Assembly: GCA_026400435.1 (NCBI GenBank)
Contig: JAPLOZ010000059.1
Span: 1 to 64,000 of the forward strand
DNA length: 64,000 nucleotides
Reading direction: 5' to 3'
DNA from: Hyphomicrobiales bacterium
Lineage (GTDB): Bacteria > Pseudomonadota > Alphaproteobacteria > Rhizobiales > Rhizobiaceae
In this document: piece after piece, positions 9,084 through 17,777 of the stretch
Numbering within the stretch: position 1 is the first letter of the stretch
How the letters are laid out: every line of letters begins with the position of its first letter
Translations under genes and position numbers: made by a program
The notes under the pieces: generated by a model
The model's input: only the letters and a program-made list of their open reading frames with translations
What the model was told of the DNA's origin: nothing
Databases searched by the model: none

Positions 9084-9674
9084 ATGGCCAAGCGCGCGTT
9101 CAACCTGCCCAATATTCTGACCTACGGACGGATCGTGGCCGTGCCGCTGGTCGTCTTGTGCTTCTTTCTGGAGGGGAGGCTCCAATCGAGCGACTTCGCG
9201 CGCTGGTCGGCCGTGGCCATCTTCATTGCCGCAAGCATAACGGACTATTTCGACGGCTATTTGGCGCGGGCCTGGCAGCAAACCTCGAACATCGGCAGGA
9301 TGCTCGACCCGATCGCCGACAAGCTGCTGGTTTCGACCTGTCTGCTGCTGCTTGCCGCCGACACGGACCGCACCATCGCCGGCTGGACGCTTTGGGCGGC
9401 CATCATCATCCTGTGCCGCGAAATCCTCGTTTCGGGGCTGCGCGAGTATCTCGCCGCGCTGAAGGTCAGCGTGCCTGTGACGCAACTCGCGAAGTGGAAA
9501 ACGGCGATCCAGATGATCGCCATCGGGGTGCTGCTGGCTGGGCCGGCGCTCGACAAGATCATTTCCTACGCAACGCAGACCGGCATTGTCCTCCTGTGGA
9601 TCGCCGCTATGGTGACGCTCTACACCGGCTATGACTATTTCCGCGCCGGCGCCAAGCACATCATGGACGAATGA
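9084..9674 (+). CDS. pgsA: CDP-diacylglycerol-glycerol-3-phosphate 3-phosphatidyltransferase
   Basis: A 196-residue integral membrane enzyme with the CDP-alcohol phosphotransferase signature DYFDGYLAR, then GRMLDPIADK, which supplies the metal-binding aspartates. Several hydrophobic helices follow, including WTLWAAIIILCREI. It makes phosphatidylglycerol phosphate, the first committed step to PG and cardiolipin in the inner membrane. The track start at 8925 lies within uvrC; ATG 9084 gives the family's usual length. uvrC-pgsA-moaD-moaE is a familiar alphaproteobacterial order. Confidence 0.93.
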   Translation: MAKRAFNLPNILTYGRIVAVPLVVLCFFLEGRLQSSDFARWSAVAIFIAASITDYFDGYLARAWQQTSNIGRMLDPIADKLLVSTCLLLLAADTDRTIAGWTLWAAIIILCREILVSGLREYLAALKVSVPVTQLAKWKTAIQMIAIGVLLAGPALDKIISYATQTGIVLLWIAAMVTLYTGYDYFRAGAKHIMDE

Positions 9675-9675
9675 T

Positions 9676-9930
9676 GTGACCAAGCTCGTCTATTTCGCCT
9701 GGGTCCGCGAGCGCATCGGCAAGTCCGAGGAAGATGTAGCGCTGCCGCCCGCCGTGGCGACAGTCGAGGATCTGCTCCTCTGGCTGAAGGCGCGTGGCGA
9801 CGGATATGCCCATGCGCTGCGCCATCCGGAGGTCATCCGCGTGGCGATCAACCACGAGCACGTCGACCACGCGGTCAAGATCGCCGGCGCCCAGGAGATC
9901 GCCCTGTTCCCGCCGATGACGGGCGGTTGA
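9676..9930 (+). CDS. moaD: Molybdopterin synthase small subunit MoaD
   Basis: An 84-residue ubiquitin-like protein ending in the obligatory GG after FPPMTGG, where the thiocarboxylate forms. GTG 9676 gives TKLVYFAWVRERIGK, the usual MoaD opening. It begins one base after the pgsA stop and is followed at once by moaE, its partner. MoaD carries the sulfur that converts precursor Z (cPMP) to molybdopterin. Confidence 0.94.
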   Translation: MTKLVYFAWVRERIGKSEEDVALPPAVATVEDLLLWLKARGDGYAHALRHPEVIRVAINHEHVDHAVKIAGAQEIALFPPMTGG

Positions 9931-9935
9931 CAGGC

Positions 9936-10406
9936 ATGCCAGCGGCGATCGCACCGGTCGTGCGGATACAGGCCGCCGACTTCGACGTCGCCGCCGAAAT
10001 CGACACCCTGCGCGCCGGCAGTTCAGACATCGGCGCCGTGGTGACGTTCTCGGGCATCTGCCGCGATGAGGCCGGCACGCTTGCCGCACTCGAACTCGAA
10101 CATTATCCGGGCATGGCCGAAGCCGAGATCGCGCGCATCGCGGCGCAGGCGGCCGCGCGCTGGCCGCTCGCCGGGCTTGTTGCGATCCATCGCCACGGAC
10201 GGGTGCGGCCCGGAGAAAACATCGTGCTCGTCGTCGCCGCGTCGAAGCACCGCCGCGCCGCTTTCGAGGCGGCCGAATTCATGATGGACTATCTGAAATC
10301 CAGCGCGCCGTTCTGGAAACGCGAGCATCGCCTTGATGGCGCCGAAGGCGACTGGGTGGACGCCACCCGGAGCGACGACGCCGCTGCCGCACGCTGGCGA
10401 AAATAG
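9936..10406 (+). CDS. moaE: Molybdopterin synthase catalytic subunit MoaE
   Basis: A 156-residue protein with AVVTFSGICRDE near residue 40, HYPGMAEAEI, HRHGRVRPGENIVLVVAASKHR, and the catalytic lysine region DYLKSSAPFWKRE: all MoaE landmarks. It transfers sulfur from MoaD to cyclic pyranopterin monophosphate. ATG 9936 is taken as start; a TTG at 9927 overlapping the moaD stop is possible. The adjacent moaD and the molybdopterin oxidoreductase at 19.2 kb make a consistent cofactor picture. Confidence 0.94.
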   Translation: MPAAIAPVVRIQAADFDVAAEIDTLRAGSSDIGAVVTFSGICRDEAGTLAALELEHYPGMAEAEIARIAAQAAARWPLAGLVAIHRHGRVRPGENIVLVVAASKHRRAAFEAAEFMMDYLKSSAPFWKREHRLDGAEGDWVDATRSDDAAAARWRK

Positions 10407-10503
10407 CGGCCTCACGGAAATTTTAGTTTCTTCCTCCGCGGCGAGGCCACGGAACCGACTCATTCGCTGCCGACGGTGGCGCCCGCTGTCAGGAGGCCGC
10501 CGC

Positions 10504-11265
10504 ATGCTCGGAAAATTTGCTGAACTGATCCTGTTCGGGCTTGCGCCCATGATGTTCGGAGCCCTTCTGATGCCGGTCCCGGTCTCGGCAGAGGAGATTG
10601 TCATTTCCGGCGAGGTCGCCTACCGCGAACGCATTGCCCTGCCGCCAAACGCCGTCGTGACGGTGCGGCTGACCGACGTATCGCTGGCCGATGCACCGGG
10701 CGCTGTGGTCGCCGAACAGACGATCCAGCCGGCCGGGCAGGTGCCCGTAAAATTCGAGCTGAGATACGATCCGGCCGTCGTGCAGCCCAAGATGAACTAC
10801 GCGCTGCAGGCGCGCATCACGGTCGACGACAAGCTGTGGTTCACGACCGACCAGCGCTACGCCGTCGACCCGTTGAAGCCCGAGCCGGCGATGCTGCTGC
10901 TGAAGATGGTCAGGCAGGAGTCCGGCGCCACCTCGCTGTTCGGCACGACGTGGGTCGCCGAGGACATCGCGGGGAAAGGCGTCATCGACAATGCGCAGTC
11001 GACTTTCAGCGTTACGGCGGACGGCAAGGTCGCTGGAAGCGGCGGCTGCAACCGATTTTTCGCGCAGGCCGAGATCAAGGGAGACAGGATCAAGATTGCC
11101 AATGCCGGCGCGACCATGATGGCGTGCCCCGAGGCGCTCATGGACCAGGAGCGCAAGTTGTTCGACGCATTCGGCAAGGCAAGCGCCTATCGGATAGACA
11201 ACAGCGGCAAGCTATTCCTCGTCGACGCCGACGGGATCGACCTGGTGCGCTTTGCGGCCCAATGA
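10504..11265 (+). CDS. YbaY plus META domain secreted protein
   Basis: The 253-residue precursor has an N-terminal signal peptide (LFGLAPMMFGALLMPVPVSA), a YbaY-type domain at about residues 30-130 (EVAYRERIALPPNAVVTVRL), and a C-terminal META/HslJ domain (TTWVAEDIAGKGV, AGSGGCNRFFAQ, MACPEALMDQE). The two META cysteines are conserved. HslJ-type domains are envelope proteins linked to stress and drug tolerance; the precise role is unknown. A strong bidirectional terminator follows. Confidence 0.85.
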   Translation: MLGKFAELILFGLAPMMFGALLMPVPVSAEEIVISGEVAYRERIALPPNAVVTVRLTDVSLADAPGAVVAEQTIQPAGQVPVKFELRYDPAVVQPKMNYALQARITVDDKLWFTTDQRYAVDPLKPEPAMLLLKMVRQESGATSLFGTTWVAEDIAGKGVIDNAQSTFSVTADGKVAGSGGCNRFFAQAEIKGDRIKIANAGATMMACPEALMDQERKLFDAFGKASAYRIDNSGKLFLVDADGIDLVRFAAQ

Positions 11266-11289
11266 TCTTCGCACGCCGCGTCCAACCAA

Positions 11290-11316
11290 AAAAGCCGGCG
11301 CTGGACGCCGGCTTTT
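11290..11316. terminator. Bidirectional terminator between META protein and ndk
   Basis: AAAAGCCGGCG pairs with CGCCGGCTTTT around CTGGA, with T runs on both strands. It serves the convergent META-domain gene and ndk. Confidence 0.9.
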
Positions 11317-11362
11317 TCTCGTTTCGGATCAGCCGCTTGGCGCGGCTGCCCGACTGAGTTCG

Positions 11363-11785
11363 TCAGCCGACGATCTCGGTGTCGGAGAACCAGTACTTGA
11401 TCTCCTGGGCGGCGGTCTCGGGTGCGTCCGAGCCGTGCACGGAGTTCTCGCCGATGGACAGCGCATGCACCTTGCGGATGGTCCCTGCATCGGCGTTAGC
11501 CGGGTTGGTTGCGCCCATCGTTTCGCGGTTCTTCAGTATGGCGTTCTCGCCTTCGAGGACCTGCACCACGGTCGGGCCGGACGTCATCGTTTCGACCAGT
11601 TCGCCGAAGAAAGGGCGGTCCTTGTGGACGGCGTAGAAGCCTTCGGCCTCGCGGCGGCTCATCCAGACGCGCCGCGACGCCACGACCCTGAGACCGGCCT
11701 CTTCCAGCATCTTCGTGATCGCGCCGGTCAGGTTGCGCCGAGTCGCGTCCGGCTTGATCATCGAGAAGGTGCGTTCAATCGCCAT
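11363..11785 (-). CDS. ndk: Nucleoside-diphosphate kinase
   Basis: A 140-residue enzyme beginning [18 protein letters not shown], with the catalytic histidine in [11 protein letters not shown]. Start at 11785 is set by the canonical N-terminus; the track extends it upstream. Ndk transfers the terminal phosphate between nucleoside di- and triphosphates through a phospho-His intermediate. Length is typical. Confidence 0.97.
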   Translation of the reverse strand: MAIERTFSMIKPDATRRNLTGAITKMLEEAGLRVVASRRVWMSRREAEGFYAVHKDRPFFGELVETMTSGPTVVQVLEGENAILKNRETMGATNPANADAGTIRKVHALSIGENSVHGSDAPETAAQEIKYWFSDTEIVG

Positions 11786-11852
11786 GGTCGGTTCCTGTAT
11801 GGTTGGAAAGTTGGCGGCTCTATACAGGCCGCCGCCAGCCTTGCCAAGCCGT

Positions 11853-12542
11853 TCAGGCGGCTGCGAGGCTGCGCCCCAGGCCGTCGTGCAGGTCGAGCAG
11901 GCGGCCGAACCACGCCGACACCGCATCGTTGTCATCCAGCACCTTGAAGGGCGACATGATACGCACCCACTGGAACGCCCCGAACACCACATAATCAGGA
12001 TAGAGCGGCGTCTTGCCGCCGATGAAGGGCTGGTAGGTCAGCATGTTGCGAAGCGGCTCGAGCGAGGCGCGGAACGCGGCCAGTCCTTCCTCGCGCGGCG
12101 CCGAGACATGTTCGAGCGGCTTGCCGTAGCGCTTCTCCCGGCTGTCGCGGAAGTAGGCCTGGTCGGGCGGGGCGAGGCGGGCGTGGATGTCGGTCAGCGC
12201 GGCCGCCCCGAGGTAGGGATGGATTGTCAGCTGCGACCAGCGCTCGATGAAGCGCGCCATCGCCTTGCCGCCTTCGCCGCCAAACAGCGTTGGCAGATCC
12301 GGGTACGCGTCATCGAGATAAAGCGCGATCTCGAAGGAATCGGCCACCACCTTGTCGCCGTCGCGGATCACCGGCACCGTCTTTGAAGCGCCGCCTTCGA
12401 CCGAGGGCACCGACGTGAACGGCGTCGGCACGCGCCGGTAGTCGAGGCCCTTGTGCGCCAGGCACATCATCGTCTTCCAGCAATGCGGGCTGAATGGACG
12501 CGCAGCGTCCGCGCCGACGAGGTCGTAGAGCAGGATTGTCAT
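11853..12542 (-). CDS. Glutathione S-transferase, beta-etherase-like
   Basis: The protein has 229 residues. The N-terminal thioredoxin fold has [28 protein letters not shown] with the cis-proline, and [15 protein letters not shown] for glutathione binding. A long helical C-terminal domain follows. The N-terminal pattern is closest to LigE/LigF-like etherase GSTs, but substrate cannot be assigned. It is divergent from the DinB gene. Confidence 0.85.
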   Translation of the reverse strand: MTILLYDLVGADAARPFSPHCWKTMMCLAHKGLDYRRVPTPFTSVPSVEGGASKTVPVIRDGDKVVADSFEIALYLDDAYPDLPTLFGGEGGKAMARFIERWSQLTIHPYLGAAALTDIHARLAPPDQAYFRDSREKRYGKPLEHVSAPREEGLAAFRASLEPLRNMLTYQPFIGGKTPLYPDYVVFGAFQWVRIMSPFKVLDDNDAVSAWFGRLLDLHDGLGRSLAAA

Positions 12543-12610
12543 TGGCGGTATGCTCCATAGCGTCTATCAAGGCCGCTATTATCGGGGCCGGGGCCTTGGA
12601 GGGAAAGTCC

Positions 12611-13123
12611 TTGAAGCAACATTTCGAGATGTTCGCCGCTTATAACGCTTGGGCCAACGCGCGGGTCTATGAGGTGGCGGCGGGCCTGACCAAGGAAGAA
12701 TTCGCGCGCGACGTCGGGGCGTTCTTCAAGTCAATGCGGGGCACGCTGAACCACCTTCTCGCCACTGACAGGATCTGGCTGAAGCGCTTCACCGGCGAGG
12801 GCGATGCGCCCGCCACGCTAGACACGATCCTCTACATCGACTTCCACAAGCTACGCGCAGCACGCGAGGCTGAGGACAAAAGGATACTCGACTGGATCGG
12901 CGCGCAGGGCGAAAAGGCGCTCTCCGGGCGTTTCACCTACATGACCGTCACCGACATGCGCACCATTTCGCAGCGTCTGGCGCCGGCGCTAGCGCATCTC
13001 TTCAACCACCAGACGCATCACCGCGGCCAGGCGCACACGATCCTGACGGTGCTCGGCAGGGACGCCCCTTCGCTCGACCTCATTTATTTCCAGCGCACGG
13101 AGGAAGGGCGCGCCTTCGCCTGA
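12611..13123 (+). CDS. DinB family protein (putative metal-dependent hydrolase)
   Basis: A 170-residue four-helix protein beginning KQHFEMFAAYNAWANARVYE and carrying the three DinB metal histidines: in LNHLLATDRIW, and in LFNHQTHHRGQAHTIL (HxxxH). TTG 12611 is chosen because GGAGGG lies nine bases upstream and the N-terminus then matches the family. DinB/YfiT proteins often act as thiol-dependent S-transferases; the substrate is unknown here. Confidence 0.85.
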   Translation: MKQHFEMFAAYNAWANARVYEVAAGLTKEEFARDVGAFFKSMRGTLNHLLATDRIWLKRFTGEGDAPATLDTILYIDFHKLRAAREAEDKRILDWIGAQGEKALSGRFTYMTVTDMRTISQRLAPALAHLFNHQTHHRGQAHTILTVLGRDAPSLDLIYFQRTEEGRAFA

Positions 13124-13186
13124 GACTGCATGCCTGCATGCGGAGGGCTTGCGATTGGCGCTCCCGCAGTGCAAAAGCCCCCGGCC

Positions 13187-15064
13187 ATGCTTATCATAAA
13201 CGACCTTTCACTCCGCATCGCCGGACGCCTTCTGCTCGACCATGCGTCGCTTACGCTGCCTACCGGCACGAAGGCCGGTCTCGTCGGTCGCAACGGCACC
13301 GGCAAGACGACGCTGTTTCGCGCCATCACCGGCGAGTTTTCATCAGAAAGCGGCTCGATCAGCCTGCCCAAGAATACGCGCATCGGCCAGGTCGCCCAGG
13401 AGGCGCCGGGCACCGAGGAGCCGCTGATCGACATTGTGCTCAAGGCCGATGTCGAACGCACTGCATTGCTTGCGGAGGAGCAGGCGACCACGGACCCAAA
13501 CCGCATTGGCGAGATCCACATGCGGCTTGCCGACATCGACGCCCACTCCGCGGAGTCCCGCGCCGCTACCATCCTGGCAGGTCTCGGTTTCGACGATGAA
13601 GCGCAGCGGCGTCCTGCGTCCTCGTTCTCGGGCGGCTGGCGCATGCGCGTGGCGCTCGCCGCCGTGCTTTTCTCCGAGCCCGATCTTCTGCTGCTCGACG
13701 AACCGACCAACTATCTCGACCTTGAAGGCACGCTGTGGCTTGAGAACTATGTCGGCAAGTACCCGCACACTGTGCTGCTGATTTCACACGACCGCGATCT
13801 TCTCAACCGCGCGGTGAACTCAATTGTCCATCTCGACAAGCAGAAGCTCACCTTCTGGCGCGGCGGCTACGACCAGTTCGAGCGCCAGCTCGCCGAGCAG
13901 CGCGAACTGCAAGAGAAGGGTCGCGTCAAGCAGGAACACGCGCGCAAGCATCTGCAGTCCTTCGTAGACCGCTTCCGCGCCAAGGCATCCAAGGCGCGCC
14001 AGGCGCAGTCGCGCATCAAGGCGCTGGAGAAGATGAAGCCGATCGCCGCACTGGTGGATGACACCGTGCGGCCTTTCAGTTTCCCCGAGCCGATCAAGAC
14101 GGTGGCGTCGCCGATCGTCGCGCTGTCGGGCGTCGATGTCGGCTATGCCCCGGGCAAGCCGATCCTCAGGAAGATGACGCTCAGGATCGACGCCGACGAC
14201 CGTATCGCGCTGCTCGGCGCCAACGGCAACGGCAAGTCGACCTTTGCCAAGCTGCTCGCCGGCAGGCTGAAGCAGGAGACCGGCACCATGACGGTGGCGC
14301 CGGGCCTCAAGGTCGCGATCTTCGCGCAGCATCAGCTCGACGACCTCAGGCCCGAGGAGAACGCCTACGAGCACGTCCGCCGGCTTATGCCCGAGGCTCC
14401 GGAATCGAAGGTCAGGGCGCGCGTCGCCCAGTTCGGCCTCGCCACCGCCAAGATGAACACCGCCGCCAAGGACCTTTCGGGCGGCGAGAAGGCGCGTCTC
14501 TTGATGGGGCTCGCCGCCTTCGACGGCCCCAACCTCTTCATCCTCGACGAGCCGACCAACCATCTCGACATCGATTCGCGCGAATCGCTTATCCACGCGC
14601 TCAACGATTTTCCCGGTGCGGTCATCCTGATCTCGCACGACCGCCACCTGCTGGAGGCGACCGCCGACCGTCTTTGGCTCGTCAAGGAGGGCACGGTCAG
14701 TCCCTATGACGGCGATCTCGAGGACTACAAGACGCTTGTCACAGGCGTGTCGGGCGACCGCAAGGAACGGCGCGAGGCCGAGAAGGCGTCCAAGGCCGAC
14801 CGCCGCCGCGAGGCCGCCGCCCGCCGCGCCTCCGCCGAGCCGCTCGCCAAGGAGATCCGCGCCACCGAGGCGCTGATGGACCGGCTGCGCAAGCGCATCG
14901 ACCAGATCGAGGACCAGCTCGCCAACCCGAAGCTCTACGAGCGCGATCCGTCAGGCGCCACGCAGCTTGCCAAGGAGCGCTCGGAAATCGGCGCGCAGCT
15001 CGCCCGCCACGAGGAGAAGTGGCTGGAGATGTCGGCGCAGTACGAGACGGCGACGGCCGAGTAG
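13187..15064 (+). CDS. ABC-F family ATP-binding protein
   Basis: A 625-residue protein with two ABC domains in one chain and no membrane segments. Domain 1 has GRNGTGKTTL and LLLLDEPTNYLDL with signature SFSGGW; domain 2 has GANGNGKSTF and LFILDEPTNHLDI with signature LSGGEK. The interdomain linker and the C-terminal arginine/lysine-rich coiled coil (DRRREAAARRAS) mark an ABC-F protein of the Uup/YheS/EttA group, which acts on the ribosome rather than in transport. ATG 13187 begins MLIINDLSLRIAG. Confidence 0.92.
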   Translation: MLIINDLSLRIAGRLLLDHASLTLPTGTKAGLVGRNGTGKTTLFRAITGEFSSESGSISLPKNTRIGQVAQEAPGTEEPLIDIVLKADVERTALLAEEQATTDPNRIGEIHMRLADIDAHSAESRAATILAGLGFDDEAQRRPASSFSGGWRMRVALAAVLFSEPDLLLLDEPTNYLDLEGTLWLENYVGKYPHTVLLISHDRDLLNRAVNSIVHLDKQKLTFWRGGYDQFERQLAEQRELQEKGRVKQEHARKHLQSFVDRFRAKASKARQAQSRIKALEKMKPIAALVDDTVRPFSFPEPIKTVASPIVALSGVDVGYAPGKPILRKMTLRIDADDRIALLGANGNGKSTFAKLLAGRLKQETGTMTVAPGLKVAIFAQHQLDDLRPEENAYEHVRRLMPEAPESKVRARVAQFGLATAKMNTAAKDLSGGEKARLLMGLAAFDGPNLFILDEPTNHLDIDSRESLIHALNDFPGAVILISHDRHLLEATADRLWLVKEGTVSPYDGDLEDYKTLVTGVSGDRKERREAEKASKADRRREAAARRASAEPLAKEIRATEALMDRLRKRIDQIEDQLANPKLYERDPSGATQLAKERSEIGAQLARHEEKWLEMSAQYETATAE

Positions 15065-15088
15065 CCTTCTCGATTGTCGCCGCGCGGC

Positions 15089-15505
15089 CTATCGCGCCGG
15101 CGGCATCCGGGCAAAGGCCGGCAGCGTCGGGTCGAGCCTGTCCCAGCCCTGCGCGGCGTCGGTCCAGATCACCATCTGCGGCCGGTAGCGCTCCGGTTCG
15201 TCGAGCGTGCCTGCCCTGACCACGAAGAGATCGGGCATGACCGGAAACGTCATGAAGACCGGCGTGCCGCAGGTCGGGCAGAACGCGCGGCGCTTCACCG
15301 TGCCGAGGTCGCCGGTCAGATCGAAAGTCCTGGCCTCGCCCTCGACGCTCACCGCGCCCATCGGGAAGGTGAGGTACGAGCCGTGCCCGGCGCCGCTGTC
15401 CTTCTGGCACTGCCGGCACTGGCAGTCGTTGCTCATGATCGGCTCGGCCGCGGCCGAATAGCGGATTGCGCCGCACGCGCAACCGCCGGAATAGGGTTTT
15501 GTCAT
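15089..15505 (-). CDS. GFA family protein (CENP-V/GFA fold)
   Basis: A 138-residue zinc protein with GGCACGAIRY, CQCRQCQKDSG and AFCPTCGTPVFM, the three cysteine clusters of the GFA fold. ATG 15505 follows AGGAGAT. The GFA name comes from glutathione-dependent formaldehyde-activating enzyme, but most small members are uncharacterised, so no formaldehyde role is claimed. The dedicated Gfa is at 29.9 kb. Confidence 0.88.
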   Translation of the reverse strand: MTKPYSGGCACGAIRYSAAAEPIMSNDCQCRQCQKDSGAGHGSYLTFPMGAVSVEGEARTFDLTGDLGTVKRRAFCPTCGTPVFMTFPVMPDLFVVRAGTLDEPERYRPQMVIWTDAAQGWDRLDPTLPAFARMPPAR

Positions 15506-15598
15506 GTCTCGATCTCCTGTACGCAGAAGCAATTAGTTTATGCTAATTGATAAGTCAATGCTAATGGCTTATCAATCCGCTTTTTGTCGACCGCAGCC

Positions 15599-15740
15599 CG
15601 CGACGCTGCTGATCTCCCCCCAAGAGGGGGGTGAGCAGCCGGTTCGCCGCAAGCCAGAGGAGGGCGCAGACCGCGACGCTGCTGATCTCCCCCCACGTGG
15701 GGGAGATGCCCGGCAGGGCAGAGGGGGGCGCTGTCCCGCT
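15599..15740. repeat. Extragenic repeat cluster with two direct copies
   Basis: The sequence CGCGACGCTGCTGATCTCCC (within a 24-base identity) occurs at 15599 and again at 15672. Each copy leads into a C-run/G-run hairpin (CCCCCCAAGAGGGGGG, and CCCCCACGTGGGGG). The first copy continues GGGGTGAGCAGCCGGTT, also found at 18.98 kb. The remainder of the 15506-15857 gap holds an AT-rich promoter-like stretch (TTAGTTTATGCTAATTGAT) before the GFA gene and no supported gene. Confidence 0.7.
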
Positions 15741-15857
15741 GCCGTCTCCGAACTTGGGTTCCTCGCAGGGCAGAGGCGGTGAGGGGCTTTGGTTGCGTTG
15801 TCAGCGGAGAGAGCACCCCACCTTCCACCTCATCGCCCGCTCCGCTACCATCCCCCC

Positions 15858-16157
15858 ATGCAGCGCGATCTCGAAACCTTCAAAGCCTCCCTCGCCAACC
15901 CCGAGCCGCCACCCGGGCTTTCGCTCGCCCTGCAAGCCCTGTGGTGGGACGCCAAGGGCGACTGGGACAAGGCGCACGAGCGCGCGCAGGAGCGCGACGA
16001 CGCTGCCGGCGCGCATGTCCATGCCTACCTGCACCGCAAGGAAGGCGACCAGTCCAACGCCGAATACTGGTACCGCCGCGCCCGCGCCACCCCATCGACC
16101 CTGACGCTCAACGCGGAATGGGAAGACCTGGTGCGGAAGTTTTTGGCGGAGGGGTGA
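15858..16157 (+). CDS. Conserved hypothetical protein
   Basis: A 99-residue soluble protein starting MQRDLETFKASLANPEPP, rich in Trp and charged residues (ALWWDAKGDWDKAHERAQE, NAEYWYRRARA). The helical pairs resemble a short tetratricopeptide-like unit: the GDWDKAHERA and AEYWYRRA segments fit a TPR-like helix pattern, though this is inference. Similar short proteins occur in rhizobia. The 15789 start in the track reads through the upstream repeat-like DNA. Confidence 0.7.
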   Translation: MQRDLETFKASLANPEPPPGLSLALQALWWDAKGDWDKAHERAQERDDAAGAHVHAYLHRKEGDQSNAEYWYRRARATPSTLTLNAEWEDLVRKFLAEG

Positions 16158-16168
16158 GCGAGGTGCCT

Positions 16169-17611
16169 CTACGAGGCCTTTTCAATGCCGGGCGGCTGCC
16201 ACGTCCCTGCGCCGGCCGGCAGGATCGACGGAGTTTCGGTCTTGGGCCAATAGAGGCGCATCACCAGATAGATGGTGTCGTTGGGCGCGGGCAGCCAGTT
16301 GGCCTCCTTGTCGGCGCCCGGGCTGTCCTTCTGGATGTAGAGGGTCAGCGACCCATCCTCGTTCTTCTTCATCCCCGGCAGCATCGGGGAGTTGATGAGG
16401 TAGCGGTTGATCGGGTTCTTGATCAGGAACTGGCTCTTGCCGTCATACATCGTCACCGACCAGAACGCGTTGACCGGCGGCTCGCCGCCAGCGGGGAACG
16501 TCAAGGTATAGTTGTGCTTGCTGCCGTCCAGCGTCTCGCCGTCCGCATCCACCCGCGTATAGGGGTACATCGCTTCGACGGCGTCATTGCCATACAGGCC
16601 GCCCTTGGCTGCTCCGGCCCGCATCAGCCAGTCGCCGTTGAAGAAGGCCTCGTCGCCGAAGATCGAGCCGACATTCCAGCCGTTGATGATCTTGTTTCCG
16701 CTGGCCAGCCACTTGGTGACCTTGTCGTCGCCCTGCTTCATTCCGACCAGGATTTCGGCCTTGTGCTCGAGCGACAGCTCCTTGAAATCAAAGGTCCTGC
16801 CGGGACCGATGCCGATCCTGGCAAGCTTGGCGCGCGCGTCCTTGTCCCGTGCCGTCTCGGGCACGAATTGCAGGGCCGCGTCGAGATACTCGAAGAAGTT
16901 GTCCTTGATCCCGGCCGTGGTGGCGGGAACGAAATCGATCGCCGGCGCGGCGGGCGGCGCCGGTTGCTTGAGGAAGGCCGACAGCGGCTGCGCCTTGTAG
17001 CCGGCCTGGAACTTCTCGACGTTGGGCATGTCTTCGGGGTTGAAGAGCTGCGTGCGCAGAAGCGCGAACACGAAAGGCGTGGTCGAGACGAAGATTTCCT
17101 TGATGCCGGCGGGCTTCTCGCCGGTCCAGTCTGGGCCGACCACGAGGTAGTCGCCGGGCTCCGACCCCGTGGTGCGCGTGCCGATATAGCCGAAATTGTA
17201 GGTGTTGCCGTCGATCAGCTGGACCGAGTAGTAGCGCCCCTTTTCGATCGCCGGCACCGAGATGACGACCGGCTCGGCCCGCAGGTCCAGCCAGCTCATC
17301 GAGTAGGGCGTATCGCTGTTGGGCGTGATGACCGCCGTGTCCTCGGGCGTGGCGACGTGGGTCATGTTGTTGATTTCGTTGAACGGCGCCTTGAACTGCC
17401 CTGAGTTCTTGTCGACGGCGAATTCCTGCATGACCGCGTAGTTCATCACCAGCGGCAGGCCGTAGATGAAGCCTTGCTCGGCGATGTCCTTGGCCTCCAC
17501 CAGGCTCGGCCAGTTGAGGTTGTCCTCGGCGAATGCCGGGAAGGACGTCGCGGTGGCGGCAAGGAGTGCGGCAATGGCCGCGGAACGAAGCAGATCGCGT
17601 TTGGTCACCAT
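16169..17611 (-). CDS. DUF1254/DUF1214 secreted protein
   Basis: About 480 residues. ATG 17611 is preferred over 17617 since GGGGG then sits eight bases upstream. The signal peptide LLRSAAIAALLAATATSFPAFA is followed by a DUF1254 domain (EQGFIYGLPLVMNYAVMQEF, ITPNSDTPYSMSWLDL) and a C-terminal DUF1214 domain (NAFWSVTMYDGKSQFL, YIQKDSPG). The family is periplasmic and of unknown activity. It is divergent from an AraC regulator that may control it. Confidence 0.9.
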   Translation of the reverse strand: MVTKRDLLRSAAIAALLAATATSFPAFAEDNLNWPSLVEAKDIAEQGFIYGLPLVMNYAVMQEFAVDKNSGQFKAPFNEINNMTHVATPEDTAVITPNSDTPYSMSWLDLRAEPVVISVPAIEKGRYYSVQLIDGNTYNFGYIGTRTTGSEPGDYLVVGPDWTGEKPAGIKEIFVSTTPFVFALLRTQLFNPEDMPNVEKFQAGYKAQPLSAFLKQPAPPAAPAIDFVPATTAGIKDNFFEYLDAALQFVPETARDKDARAKLARIGIGPGRTFDFKELSLEHKAEILVGMKQGDDKVTKWLASGNKIINGWNVGSIFGDEAFFNGDWLMRAGAAKGGLYGNDAVEAMYPYTRVDADGETLDGSKHNYTLTFPAGGEPPVNAFWSVTMYDGKSQFLIKNPINRYLINSPMLPGMKKNEDGSLTLYIQKDSPGADKEANWLPAPNDTIYLVMRLYWPKTETPSILPAGAGTWQPPGIEKAS

Positions 17612-17690
17612 TGGCATTTCCCCCGGGTTCGCGCCCTGCGCTCGAGCGCGGACGGCTGGCAGAGGCTATGCCACCTCTGCGACGGTTTTC

Positions 17691-17730
17691 GTGACGGATG
17701 CACTATTGAACCGCGACGACGTTGCGTCAC
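17691..17730. promoter_or_regulatory. Candidate operator between DUF1254 and araC-type genes
   Basis: In the 166-base divergent gap GTGACG (17691) and CGTCAC (17725) form an inverted pair 28 bases apart, inside the only AT-rich stretch. It is a reasonable position for the AraC-type regulator to bind. Inference only. Confidence 0.3.
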
Positions 17731-17777
17731 CACTCATTTTGCGCCAAGTCTGAAGAAATGCTGCGCGGGCGGAGACA

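Noticed and set aside
13124-13186. Attenuator leader before the ABC-F gene
   Set aside because: GCATGCCTGCATGC and a GGGCTT/AAGCCC pairing are visible, but no leader peptide or alternative structure could be supported by eye.
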